Notes under the pieces: model-generated | Told to the model about the DNA's origin: nothing | Database searches by the model: none | What the model saw: the letters and a program-made list of their open reading frames with translations, nothing else | Origin: Mucidula mucida | Taxonomy: Eukaryota; Basidiomycota; Agaricomycetes; Agaricales; Physalacriaceae | Assembly: GCA_015501055.1 (NCBI GenBank) | Contig: JADNYV010000012.1 | Coordinates: 1-64,000 of the forward strand | Direction: 5' to 3' | Length of the DNA stretch: 64,000 bases | Position numbers and translations under genes: made by a program | Shown: in pieces, positions 10,783 to 22,471 of the stretch | How the letters are laid out: each line of letters starts with the position of its first letter | How positions within the stretch are numbered: position 1 is the first letter of the stretch

Positions 10783-13700
10783 TCACGTCGAATTATCCAA
10801 ATCACCTAAAGTAAACGGTGGGTCAACATACTGGTCAAAGTCATGCATCGGCCATAATTCTTGCCCTGTTTGAGGGAAATCCGCCCCATTATTGTTATAG
10901 TTGCGCAGAAAATCAAACCCGCGAAAGGGCAAGCCGGGGGCATCGAACGACGAGGTTGGAGGCGTCGTTGACATCCCCCCAGTTCCGCCATTCGGCCCAA
11001 ACCCAGAGTAAAGGGTGTCCATCGGAGCGTAGGTGCCATATGTATCGTACGCCATGCCCTGGTTGGCATCTGAGGAATACATATCAATTTCGTTGCCATT
11101 CCACGTCGAAGACTGGCTTAAGTTGCTCCCAGACAAGCCGTAGTCATTATAATCATACAAAGGAGAAGAGGGCGCATGGTTTGCCGGATAGTTGAAAGTG
11201 GACGTTGAAGCTAGTGTAGGACTGGTGTCTGGAACAAGGCCGCCAGCGGACATGGCCGGTGACGGTAGGTTCATTGACGAAGGCGAGCTCGTATTGCTCG
11301 CGCCCTTAGCAAGGGTTGGCGACGTGAAGCTCTGGTAGTACGAGCCCTCGTTGTTGTCTGTCTCATCATGACCTCGTTTGCGAGATGAAGATCTCGCGCG
11401 CAGAGCGGCTACCAAGACCGTCAGTGAAACGTCTCTCGCCAAGCCAAATAACTCACTGTCGACATGATAAGGCGACGCAGCCAATCGGCGACCTGCCCCA
11501 CTCTGCTCCCTAGATCTATTGCGTCGACTTGATGCCTGCTTGCTATTGGTCTTCAGCATTCTACCAGGAATAGTATTCTGTGGCACGGTAGCAATGGTCA
11601 CCGAGCGTCTTCTCTCGTGGTTGGCTGGAGGGGGCGAAGGTTTGGGAATGACAGCGGCATTTTCATGAGCACTTTTCGTCATCGCATCCATCGCGGTATC
11701 AATGAGCTCTGTAAGCAGTTCTTTGCATTTGCGTGCACCAGGCCACTGTCCTTCCCACAGCTCAATAGCGGTACGAGCACTCTTGGCTTCATCCAGAGCT
11801 TGGGTGGACGTCTTTGCTTCCGAAGAATGCATGGCGTACAGAAGGACAATGACGGCGGAACTGAAAAGGTGCTGGATGAAAAACGCAAGATGATGGGAGG
11901 ATGGCACATGTTTCTTAATGGAAGACGCGAGAGCGATGCAGGACCGAGCTGAAGAAACGGCATGTGAGGTCGATCTGAGTGTCGTAGGATCCTCTCGTCG
12001 GACAGGCAGGAGATTGCGATGCAGCGTAGTGAGCACGGAGTAGAAGTGGCTGCACAGAACCGCCGCCATAGCGGCTTGTTCGTTTGTGGTGGATTGATTC
12101 TTGAGATTGGGCGGCAAATTGTCGCACCACTGTGTCACTTCGCCATGAAGAATTTCGACTGTGCGTTCGAGGTCCACCTTCCTCTCAGGCTCCAGATTGT
12201 CTTTGCAATTCTCCAAGGCATAAACCTCGCGGAGAACGCGGCCCGCGATCTTGTAAAGCTTTGTCAAGGCAATGAATCCTGTCATGAGAGACATCGGTTT
12301 CTCCATCTCCGGGTCCGATAGAAATTGGGGAAGCAGGTCATCGTCGACTTCGATAGGAAATTCCACGTCGCAATCGGAGTCGTTGATCCCAAGCGGTCTA
12401 CCAAGAGCGACCGCCAACATCCGATCCAAAGAGTATACACCCCACCATATCTTGATTCGTGTTTGTTTATCAATGGAGGGAATCGATAATCGTTTGGGTG
12501 ATCGCTGGAGGGCAGGTTAGCATACCGCGATTTACATAGTGACGTTGATACTGACGTGAAGTCCTAAATCCTGACCAGTACGCAGAGCCTGGCCGACGAG
12601 GATCCAAGCTTGCGGGAGACAATTTATGGAGCACAGGAAGGAGGAAAGAAGAATGAAACATTGAACATGTTCGACTTGAATGCTTGCGTGGCTGATGTAT
12701 TGCAGGATAAGGGCTCTACAAAAGGGTTTTTAACTGGCTTGTCCAAGATGTCAGAGTCACCTAAACTGACCGTTCATAGTAGACCATACCCATGCCTCCC
12801 TCGTCGACGCCGCTGACACTGGAAAGACGAGGATCTTCCACAATGTTGGCGGCGCAAGCAAAGACAGCAAAAATTAGTGAATAGAAAGCGGTCCAGGTGC
12901 GCGCGAGCTGTTTTGCCGCAGTGGGATTATGAACACTGTCCATGACCTGAGTGTACTTGGTAATAAATGTAGGCTTATCAATAACGGGCATAAGGTAATG
13001 GAGACGGGCAAAGTAGGTGTCAACCTGAAGTGATGTCAAGACTTGACAACGTCGCGAATGCTACAGCACGTACCAGCCTGTCGGCAAGGTCTCTGTCTGG
13101 GTACTCAACCTCCTCAGGACCGGGCAGTGCATGGACTTTACCGAAAAACACAGAGGCTGGGAAATATAATTTATTAATGCTGGGGCCTGGAGCGTGTGGA
13201 TCCTCTTCAGCGGGGGATATCCGATGTTGAGGAGCGGTCGTAAGAGCACGGAAAGATTGAATGAGCGACATGGATGAAGAACCGCCAATCCAGCGCATGT
13301 GACCATATTCGTCGAGCGCAAGCTGGCCGAATGATTCACTCATGTCATCTTCGATCTTGATGGGTGTGGATGGCTCGGGGGAACGTCCTTGAGGAGCAAT
13401 GGAGCGAAGGATGGCAGCGGCAGCAGCTGCGGGGGATCTCTCCCTTGGAGACATATTGACGGATGAATCAGAGGGCGGCGACGCGCCTCCATTGTTTGTG
13501 GTTCCTATCTGTTCGAGAACGGGTGCTACCTGCTTGAAAAGAGACTCCATGTGAAGCAGACGAGCCTCGAGTTCCTGCACATAACTGTTGTATTGTTATC
13601 AGGATGTCATCGTGCGAAGAGAGGGAGGCCGAACTCACTGCCGGCTTAGCGCAGCCCTATCTTTCGTCTGCAGCCACGTACAGATCGAACCGGATGTGCT

Positions 13701-13946
13701 GCACTGTGAACAGGTTGGCTCGCAACCGTCGCACTTGATCTTCTTTCGCCTATGAGCAGAGCATGAGCAACACGGTATCGGGACACACGGGAGACGTATA
13801 TACCTGCAACTCTCGCAAGCCCGCCATACCCTCCGACGTTGGAGCTGTATCGGTTTCTGGCCGGCGTCGGGCGATACAGCGTCGTCGTCTGTGCGTTTCT
13901 TCTTGGACTGGTGGGCGGCAGACGAACTTGCATCTGTCTTCGCCAT
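10783..13946 (-). CDS. Zn2Cys6 fungal-specific transcription factor
   Basis: Exons 13946-13804, 13749-13639, 13584-13074, 13024-12771, 12715-12556, 12504-11457 and 11408-10783 join in frame. The Gal4-type binuclear cluster spans the first intron: ACESCRRKKIKCDG followed by the remaining three Cys (CSQC and a final C before TW). A short coiled-coil (HYVQELEARLLHMESLFKQV) follows. The middle-homology domain (fungal_trans) runs from DTYFARLHYLMPVID through AWILVGQALRTGQDLGLH to WWGVYSLDRMLAVALGRP. The C-terminal 200 residues are Ser/Asn/Tyr-rich with a basic RRNRSREQ patch, a typical activation region. The 48-nt intron 11409-11456 is stop-free and a multiple of three, so it is easily missed. Target genes unknown. 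Confidence 0.9.
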
Positions 13947-14674
13947 GAAGATGGGAGGCGACGTGAGTGTCAAGAATCAAGTGAGTGTCTGACCCAAAAC
14001 GGCCGCAATTCTACAATCGGAAGGCTGCACGTGGTTTTTTGGCAAGTGTGCCTGGTGCGCGATGTGCCTGACGATAGACTTCAATCGACAAGGAACTGGA
14101 CAAGAAAAATGTTACAAGACAGCAGCAGGACAGGAAACTTGCCACCGGGGCCGGTGTGCACTGACACCCCATAATTTGCGGTTTGTATTTATGCAGATGG
14201 GCACCAGATCGATCTTCTTCCAGCTCGGAACGGTCAATCTCGGGGAGGACATGAAAGGACCACAAGCTCACATGAATGGCAGTTAAGCGGGCGTTAATAG
14301 TGGGTCCTTGGCGCGTGAAATGCATAAATGACCAGGTCATCCTCGAATGGAAGGCCCTATACCTCCGGAAACATCGCTTGAATGCCTCTCGGACCGAGTG
14401 AACCGAGTCCACGCTGCAAGAGCAGGAGCGGACGGAGAATCAGCGGTATTTGTGAACCTAGTCGGGCGTGCCAAGTGTGGCGTCGTTTCAATCACTCTTC
14501 AAGGCACTCGAATGAGATATGTTGTAGTTTCATTAATTTGCCATTCTTTCAACAGCTCGACAAGTGTGGCGATAATAACTTGAATGAACCCTCGATGACA
14601 TCATCATTCCACGTGGCAGTATTTGCTCGATTCAAACAGCCTCTTTTGGCAACTCGTCTTTTACTTCAAAGCTA
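13947..14674. other. Divergent intergenic region
   Basis: Separates the minus-strand Zn2Cys6 gene from the plus-strand RNA-binding protein gene, so it should hold both promoters. No coding sequence recognised; a 133-codon minus-strand frame at 14412-14011 has no protein-like features. Confidence 0.5.
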
Positions 14675-15536
14675 ATGCCCGACGTTGAAACCACGAAGCT
14701 GCCTGTCGCGGATACCCAGTCGGACACCGTTATCGACGATGCCGAAGAGGAAGACAAGGTCTGCTCGTCGCCAAAACTCGCTGCCCTTCCCTGGATTGAC
14801 TGTTGGTCGTCACACAGGAAATTATGCTTATGAAGAAGCGGGTCGAGGAGATGGAGAAGGAGGCAATGAAGCTACGGGAGATGCAGGCAGAGCAGGAGCA
14901 GGCAAATGGAGGTATTGACACGGGCGGCCCAATGGAAACGGACGAGGACAAAAGCGCTGCAGATGGCCGGAGTATTTATGTCGGCAACGTCAGTCTTGTC
15001 TTTCCCTTCGCGTTTCATGGCGGCTCAGCTGGTTATAGGTAGACTACAGCGCAACCCCGGAGGAAATTCAAGGACACTTTCAGGCCTGTGGAGTGATAAA
15101 CAGAGTCACCATATTATGCGATAAATTCACTGGTCATCCTAAAGGGTAAGCAATTCGCGCGTTGCACGAGACTAGTGTTCTGATATGTCCGCAGTTACGC
15201 GTATGTTGAATTCTCTGAACCCGAGCACGTCGATGCTGCGCTTGCAATGAATGACTCGCTCTTCCGTGGACGTTTAATCAAGGTAGGGCAAGGCTTTCAA
15301 CAGCTGTATCCTAGGTTCATGACGTGTCTAGGTAACTGCAAAACGGACGAATTTACCCGGCTTCAACCGCGGGCGAGGGCGAGGCGGTGGTGGTGGATAT
15401 CGTGGCGGGTATAGAGGAGGATATCGAGGGTATGGCGGCGGGTATCAACCTTACCGAGCTCGGGGAAGGTACGCTAAAGGATGATGTATTGTTCTGATAC
15501 TGACCATGTTGCAGGGGACGGGGTCGTGGGTATTAG
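14675..15536 (+). CDS. Nuclear poly(A)-binding protein, PABPN1/Pab2-like
   Basis: Six exons: 14675-14758, 14818-14988, 15039-15145, 15195-15282, 15332-15468 and 15515-15536, all joining in frame. Architecture matches PABPN1 and fission yeast Pab2: an acidic N-terminus, a coiled coil ([20 protein letters not shown]), one RRM with RNP2 SIYVGNVDYS and RNP1 GYAYVEF, the family-specific [16 protein letters not shown], and an RGG/GYRGG-rich tail that is a likely arginine-methylation target. These proteins bind growing poly(A) tails in the nucleus and help RNA decay by the exosome. About 190 residues, normal for the family. The mitochondrial bL19 gene begins only 160 bp downstream on the same strand. 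Confidence 0.92.
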
Positions 15537-15695
15537 CTAGTGTACGAAGGAGGTAGGAATTCATTTTCTTGTCTTTACGTTGTCGTTTGCTTTGTATAAG
15601 TAGTCTAGCGAAAATTATATATACAGTCGTTTCTTGTAATTCTAATATTTGTGTGCATGTCCAAAAGCGGCAACTGCTCCTTGCTCTTTTTCGCC

Positions 15696-16228
15696 ATGTT
15701 GCCCAACCTCTTCCGCTGGGCGACGCGGTCGATGGCGACGTCGGTGGCTGCAGAAACACGCGTCTATCCATTCTCCAAGACTGCCATTCTCCCGAGCCAC
15801 CCAAAAAGGCTGCCCCCGCCAGCGTTCGTCAAGGCCGGGGCGTTATGCCATACCTTATGAAGAACCTCGGTACACCCGAGAAACGGGCCATGCGCTGGGA
15901 GCTGTTCAACCGAAAGTCCTCTAACCAAATCCGCGTCGGCTCCATCCTTGCGGTCACCATGGAGCATACACCTTCGATCTTCACCGGCGTGCTCATCTCA
16001 ATACGGCGGCGCGGCCCAGACACGTCGATTCTGATGCGCAATATCCTTCAGCGAACTGGCGTGGACATGCAGATATATGTCATGTCGCCTCATGTGAAGG
16101 AGATCAAGGTCGTGCGGGCTCCACCCAAGGGCAGGATGAAGCGGGCAAAGTTGTACTATCTGCGCGACGAGCCAGATAAGATGAGCCAGATTGCAGGCAG
16201 CAACAAGAAGAAACAGAAAAAGTTTTAA
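15696..16228 (+). CDS. Mitochondrial large ribosomal subunit protein bL19m
   Basis: The start MLPNLFRWATRSMATS is a basic amphipathic mitochondrial presequence. The bL19 core follows: FTGVLISIRRRGPDTSI, LRN-type MRNILQRTGVDMQIYV, SPHVKEIKVVRAPPKG and RAKLYYLRD, ending in a basic NKKKQKKF tail. The first part (to about 15835) and the rest are in different frames; one base appears to be missing in the GGGG run near 15838, after VKAG. With that gap the protein is about 177 residues and intronless. Its place is in the mitoribosome large subunit near the subunit interface. Confidence 0.88.
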
Positions 16229-16414
16229 CTTGTAAGTATCTGCTTACTCTACAGAAACTTGACTGATATAGGTTGGTTGCTAGTCGACTGTCGGTAGACG
16301 TTGAGGTGCTTAATTAATAAATATATTCTAATTCATGTTCTCCGAGAAAAACAGTGACATGCTGAATTGAGAAATGATGCACTACTACTGCGTAACTTGC
16401 CTCTCTCGTCCATC

Positions 16415-18238
16415 ATGGCTCCCAGTCGGCCCCGTTCCCTGCGCGGCCTCACCTTTGGCTCAAAGCGCAACTCGTCGCCGGGCCCACCGTCTCCCACGTT
16501 TTCCGATACGACCAATGCGTCTGCCATGAACTTCGGAATAGACGGCCCCGAAAAGATTATCACCAGAGCCAATCTCAAGGCCAGTCTCCAGGCCTACGAC
16601 GAAGTGCGCATCGCTCTTCTCTCCATCACCGTCGCTGTCTCATAAATGCCTTCTCATTCAGCTCATGACAACGTCCGCCAACTACCGACTCGCTCTGATA
16701 ACCATGTCCAAGGCAACAGCTGCCTACGCGGACGCAATGGAGGCCTGCAGCGGGTGAGAAGTGCTCTGTATTATGTTCGATATATTTAGGCTGTCTATCA
16801 GGCTCAAAGGCCCTTCTTATGAAGCGGGAACACGGTTACAAGCGGCGTCGGGGCTCCACCATCTCATCGGGAACCATTGGCACGTTCTTGTGCGCGCTAA
16901 ATCCCTACTCTGTATCAAAAATTGACTTCCTTCAAGGCGGACACTATTGACAAAAAGTTCGAAAAGCCCCTTCGGCAACACCTGGAGACTTACAAGACTA
17001 TCGTCAACGTGTGTCCACATGTCCGCACACACCTCTTCTCGGATAACATTCATGATTATCTAGGAACGGTCAGCTTCTTATGAACGTGCGCTTCGAGAAA
17101 AGAGCCAGATTATCAGAGACACAGAGATGCGCAACATGAACAGGAAGGAACGCAGTGCGTACAACTCGTCATCAGAGTTCTGCCGCTCACCGATGTTTGG
17201 CAGATCTACAAAGCTTCCGGGAGGCTCTGTCTGTTCTCCAACGACAGGTTGACGACCTGGACGACCTCAAGGTAGCTCATTACAAGGAAATCTTGGAGCA
17301 CGAAGAGGAAGTGTGGGATGTTGTTCAAGCAAAGGTTTGTCAAACCAAGTGAGTTTTCCTTCCTGATATTCAACATCTTACAGGTGTGCGTCGTCGTTCG
17401 CTCCACAATGGATGTATTCGACCGATTTACTGCCAAGGCGTGCGTTGCTAATCGATATCTTCCTTGATATCATCACACTGACTTGGAGCGTAGTTCTGAT
17501 CCGGTCATCGAACCAATGCTGCAAACCGTTCCAGATCCATTCGACTCTTACGGTCCACCTCAATCAGAAGACCAAATATTCAGCATTCTCCCTCCATTAT
17601 CTATCATGACAGGACCAACTACATCATCTGCGCCTACGCCTATCATGACCACTCCGGAAATGGGCATTGAAGGCCTCCCCGTAACCTCGTCAAGTAGAAC
17701 CAACTCATGGTCTGCACCTTCAAATGGCTTCTTCCCCTCGGAATCAACAGAATGGGCAGACATACCATCACCCACAAGTACACCCACGCCCCCACGTTCC
17801 ACTTCTCCCCCTGCAATGATTCAGTCGCGAAGACATTCGGCCCCTCCGCTATCTTCACCCGGGCACCATTCGCGACGGTCTGAATCATCCAAATTACGCA
17901 GTGTGCTCACCGTTATCGACGAAAGCCACTCGCGGCAAAGCAATTCTCACGAGCCAGAGCCTGAACCTCCCGAAGCATATTCCTCCACGATAAATGGTTC
18001 GGGCTCCTCTTCTATAGCAGAGCCGCAACCAGAAAAAAAGTCTGTCTTTGCATGGTCATCTCCATTCTCGTATGGCCAGTCACCGTATGCGAGTGACACT
18101 GACGACAACATCACTCCGCGAAACTCCTCATTCTCCAATCTCCCACCCCCATCGACGAGTCCGTTGGATACGGATTCGCAGCGGTTCCCACCTGAAGAAA
18201 CTGTACACAACGGAGTTACAATATCAGTCACGACGTAG
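16415..18238 (+). CDS. BAR-domain protein, Ivy1-like
   Basis: Eight exons (16415-16603, 16662-16753, 16802-16889, 16937-17008, 17064-17154, 17204-17334, 17384-17439, 17494-18238) join in frame without any correction. Residues from about 50 to 260 form a long helical BAR-type bundle: ANLKASLQAYDE, LITMSKATAAYADAMEAC, GLHHLIGNHWHVLADTID, YERALREKSQIIRDTEMR and FREALSVLQRQVDDLDDLK. Such domains bind and curve phospholipid membranes. The C-terminal 250 residues are Ser/Pro/Thr-rich, probably disordered and phosphorylated. Closest fit is the fungal Ivy1-like group of vacuolar phospholipid-binding proteins; the exact assignment is inferred from layout. Confidence 0.78.
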
Positions 18239-18399
18239 GCTGCACATTCTAGTTATTTTGATTATGAGTGGGTTCTCCATATTACTCTTCGCTTTATTTA
18301 ATGTACATATATGTGTGTAATGCCAAGGGGACAACTTGGTTCGTTCAAATGGGATACTTTTCTGCTTTTCCCTGTTTTCCTTGTGGCGCATCAGACTTG

Positions 18400-20911
18400 T
18401 CAGTGCCTACTGGAGAAAGCGAGGTTGTAGTCCTTGAGGACCGATTCTGGGACGTGCCCGGGGCTCTCGAAGAGCAAATCGTTACCGGAACTCGCCTTTG
18501 GGAAGGCGATCACGTCCCGGATAGATGACGAGTCGCACAGGATAGCCATGAGTCGATCGAAACCTAAGAAAGCCAGCTGGTTTACGAAGCCTATGACTAT
18601 TAGACAGAACGAGGGTACGCACCCAAGGCTATACCGCCGTGCGGAGGAGCGCCACTCCGCAAGGCGTCAAGAAGGTGCGAAAATGGCTCCCTCTCTTTCT
18701 CCGAGAGCTAAGAACACGCCAACCAGTTACTTACATGAGGCGAAGAGAGAACGGGCCGACTCGCCTGGAGGATTTGCGTAAAGATGAAGTCTTGCATCTT
18801 CGCGTCGTGCACACGTACGGAGCCTCCGCCGATTTCGACACCATTCAGGACAAGATCATAGTGCTGTCCACGAACCTTCAGGACGATGAGAACCAATGAC
18901 GAAGTATATTACATGTCTGACTCACCATCTGCGGGTCACCATTGTACAGTGTGTCAATGTCCTCCGCCATAGGAGCAGTGAATGGGTGGTGCGTGCTGCA
19001 GATCTTCCTGTCACCCTCGGAATCAGGTCCGAAGAGTGGAAACTCGGTTATCCACAAAAAATGCGGTGCTTCTGGGAGCACGAAGGTTTCTAGTCAACGA
19101 AGAAGTTAGCTCGACTCGGGGGTTTGCGATGCGCCTGACTTTCTTCGAGTGCTGCTTGGAGCAAAGCACTTCGTTGCCTTCCGAGTGCTGTGGATCCTCC
19201 CTTGGCACGCTGATCAGTTCCCTGGTCATTCAAACTCGCATCCTAACTCACCGAAAGGATCCTCGATCGTCTAGAAATATATAGGGTGTCGCCGGGGACG
19301 ACGTTTAATGCCTCGTTAATAGCCGCAGTATCATTACCGTTGTACCATTGTCGCAAGTTCGCTTTCGTGATAGCGAAGCACTCCTGAAGCCCGGATGAGC
19401 TAGAGAAAGAAGAGCATGCAGGACTTACAACGCCCGGTTCTAAAGGACATTTGTGCGATGCGACTAAGAATTGGGGTTCTTCGCACTTGCGGATTATAAT
19501 AGCCTCGACGGTTTCTTGCGGCCGACTTCCTATTTCTGTAGAAAGGTTCACTATCTGGACAAGCTTAGCTCAAGATATCACTAATGAAAAAGGCGCAAGC
19601 TCCTACCTCCAAGCCAAACCGAGTGTCAGGTTTATCTGAACCAAACTAGAGACAATAATGGTCAACAGACGCGTAAAAGAAACGGGGAGACCCACTCGCG
19701 CCATGGCTTCCTGGTAGGTCATGATTTTGAACTTTTCGGGAAGAGCTATTCCCTTGACGTCTTGCCAGACGGACGTGATGATCTTCTCCACTACATCTCG
19801 GACTTGGCCACCGCCCATCCGCCACCCATCCGCAGTATGCCGTGCGTCAGGTCCCCAAGAGACAAACGCCATCTCCAAATCGACTTGCGTGAATTCGGGC
19901 TGTCTGTCCTTGCGACCACCTTCATCTCTGAAACAACGTGCAATCTGATAATAGCGGTCCACGCCGCCCGAGCAAATCAAGAGTTGCTTCGGTTGCTGTG
20001 GGGACTGTGCGAGCGCGTAAAAACGCGGTCGCTCCGAGTCCTTGGCCTGCGCAGGAACCAAAAACTCTTTAGCCCCCTCAGGTGATGATCGCAACAAGAT
20101 GGGAGTTTCCACATCGAGAAAATCTAAGTGAAAATCGTTGAACGCGACAGGTTCGGAGGCACACGGAAGGACTGACCAAGATCATGCAGGATATTCCGGA
20201 TGATATGGGCCACTTGACTTCGTTTTTTCAAGTTGTCGGCCAAAGCATTCCTCCGTAGATCAAGATACCGGTGGCGTAAGCGAAAGTCTTCGTTGGGCTA
20301 TACAAAAGCAGTTAGTACGCAAATCAACAGACAGTGAGGCGGTACCTACTAAGTTGTGACCGGATGGGACAAACGGAAGCGCATCGGAAGCGGGGTTTAA
20401 GAGGGTGAATTGGGTAATGTTGACGTCGATATCGCCGCCAGAGCCCTTGTAATAAGTTAACACGCAGTCAGGAGGCTAGCAGACGAAAACATACTTGACG
20501 ACGCGCTTCCGGGGGTCGCAGTTGAACTACGCCTTGTATAGACACGACCGACTCTACCGGGACTTCTGAAAGTGAGTCGGAAAGTAGTGGGTCAACGATG
20601 AGCTGAATGGTGCCCGTAGAATCTCGCAGAGGAAAGAATGAGAAGCTTTTGCCTTTGCTTGGGTAGATGAGAATCGCCGGTGAATGGGGTTTTGGAGGCG
20701 CAAGTCACCGTTTATTCAATAGCCATCCGGATAGGACGACACGAGAACCGTGGTCGGCTGCAGACAAAGACCCGCAAGTATGTGTCCGAGCGGGATATGG
20801 TCCTAAGACGCGGCTTGAGAACAGGGTTTTGACAAGAAATCAACTACGGCTAACCACAATGCGCGACTTTTGGCAGGCCTTGTGATGGAGTACCAGAATG
20901 GAATTGTGCAT
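18400..20911 (-). CDS. Mitochondrial aspartyl-tRNA synthetase
   Basis: Class II synthetase of the bacterial/mitochondrial AspRS type. N-terminal OB fold: [41 protein letters not shown]. Catalytic domain: motif 1 region [20 protein letters not shown], motif 2 [32 protein letters not shown], the GAD-type insertion, [40 protein letters not shown] and motif 3 [14 protein letters not shown], then IRDVIAFPK. About 11 introns. One intron (18708-18764) must use a GC donor (GCGAGT) to join LQ to LSEKE. ATG at 20911 gives a plausible presequence, but one base seems missing near 20795. Charges mitochondrial tRNA-Asp. Confidence 0.9.
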
Positions 20912-21181
20912 GTGAACCGAAATATACGGGTCTGTGAAAGAAAGAATTGCGCGCCAGCAAAGGACGTGCCAACAGGATGGCCCGCATCTGATTCAGACGC
21001 GAAACTTGGCAGGAAGCAAGCAAACAAATTACAGCACGCCGGCTTATGTCACGATGTGATGTTGCCTCGGGCATCCATTTTGGCCTTGTGCTCCTGCATG
21101 GTTCCTGTTGCCGTTACGTGCCCTGTCGCCCTAAAATATATACAACGGAGGCATATTCGGGGAAGATGCATCTCGCATCTT

Positions 21182-22297
21182 ATGCTGCATCAGACCTGCC
21201 CTGCATCTCTACTGTCTCTTATAAACCTCATTCGACGCGTCGGTCCCATTCCTCACTCGAATCCCCATGTCTCTTTCGCCACTCTGCCCAACGAACTCCT
21301 GGATGCCGTTTGCAGACATCTGTTAACCCACGACCTTGTATCTCTCGCTCGTACCTGCTCTTCGGCCCTCCCAGTGGCGGAGCGCCTGCTCTATCGCGAC
21401 TTGGTCGTATCTCCTGCCTCCCCGAGCCTCTCGGTCATCATTACACTATCAAGCAGACCAGCGCTGGCCATTAATGTCCAAAGCCTCACAATCAACTTGG
21501 GCTCCATTCCAGAGTTGCAGCCCTCGTTCTACGACCAGCTCTCTGTGGTGCTCCAAGCGGTTGTGAACATCACAGGATTGAGCCTATTCCTGCCTGAAGG
21601 AACCAGTTGGGTTCTTGGCCTGGATCCTGGAGCGTCCTACCCCAACTTGACACGCTTCTTCTCCTCTTTCCCGCTGGATTCTCATGTCAAATCGTTCCTT
21701 AAACGAACACCGTGCCTCTCGACATTGGCATTAGGCAAGTTTGGGCCTAGTGAGCAATGTACTGTGACATTGCCGTCGACATGTGCGCCACTCTTAAAAG
21801 ATTTCACCGGGCCATCCGAGGCGGCCGCGACCATTATCCCAGGGCGTCCAGTCGAGTTTGTTCATCTCACGACTACGCCTCCCACAGCTGAGGCTGTTGT
21901 GGGATTTGTGACGCTCTCCACTGCCAACATCCTTTCATTTGGGGCCCATATTGCTTCCCATCCTATCACCCTTATCCAACCGCTCTGTCAGCATATCCCA
22001 TGGGTGACCTACTTGTCAATTACGACGTCGTGTTCCTTCTCTGAACTTCCCAGCCATGTCAGTAATCTCATATATTTATCTACGGCATTCCCATTAACCA
22101 ACGTTTACCAGTCCTTCTACGAAGACATCGCCGCTGCGTTATCACGTTTTCCCTCGTTGCAGCTGTTTGAATTGTCTGGAATGGTATGGGGATATGATAC
22201 GCAGAAGGATGGTCGAGTATGGCAATCTGCGCCCCTTGACGTGGAACCTTCGCCTGAGGTGGATGAAGAAGACGCGTATTTATATTCTTACTACTAA
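21182..22297 (+). CDS. F-box protein with LRR-like tail
   Basis: Single exon. I take the ATG at 21182 (MLHQTCPASLL), about 40 bp after a TATATA element at 21137; the same frame is open further upstream but there it overlaps the antisense AspRS first exon. An F-box lies at about residues 32-75: LPNELLDAVCRHLLTHDLVS, then LARTCSS and LLYRDLVVSP. The remaining 300 residues have regularly spaced leucines typical of the degenerate leucine-rich regions of basidiomycete F-box proteins. F-box proteins recruit substrates to SCF ubiquitin ligases through Skp1. The substrate is unknown. The C-terminus is acidic and Tyr-rich (EEDAYLYSYY). Confidence 0.75.
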   Translation: MLHQTCPASLLSLINLIRRVGPIPHSNPHVSFATLPNELLDAVCRHLLTHDLVSLARTCSSALPVAERLLYRDLVVSPASPSLSVIITLSSRPALAINVQSLTINLGSIPELQPSFYDQLSVVLQAVVNITGLSLFLPEGTSWVLGLDPGASYPNLTRFFSSFPLDSHVKSFLKRTPCLSTLALGKFGPSEQCTVTLPSTCAPLLKDFTGPSEAAATIIPGRPVEFVHLTTTPPTAEAVVGFVTLSTANILSFGAHIASHPITLIQPLCQHIPWVTYLSITTSCSFSELPSHVSNLIYLSTAFPLTNVYQSFYEDIAAALSRFPSLQLFELSGMVWGYDTQKDGRVWQSAPLDVEPSPEVDEEDAYLYSYY

Positions 22298-22471
22298 AAG
22301 TAGCTTTATCATAGCATGGACATTGGCTTAATTAGTGTAAATACTCGCTGTAACGGTGCTTTTGAACAGATTTGAACAGTACGTTTATGTGATGATTGAA
22401 AGTCCGACGAGTCACCGAATCGACTTCCTTTATCACCACCACGACATTTGGGATCAGTCCTCGAGGGCGCG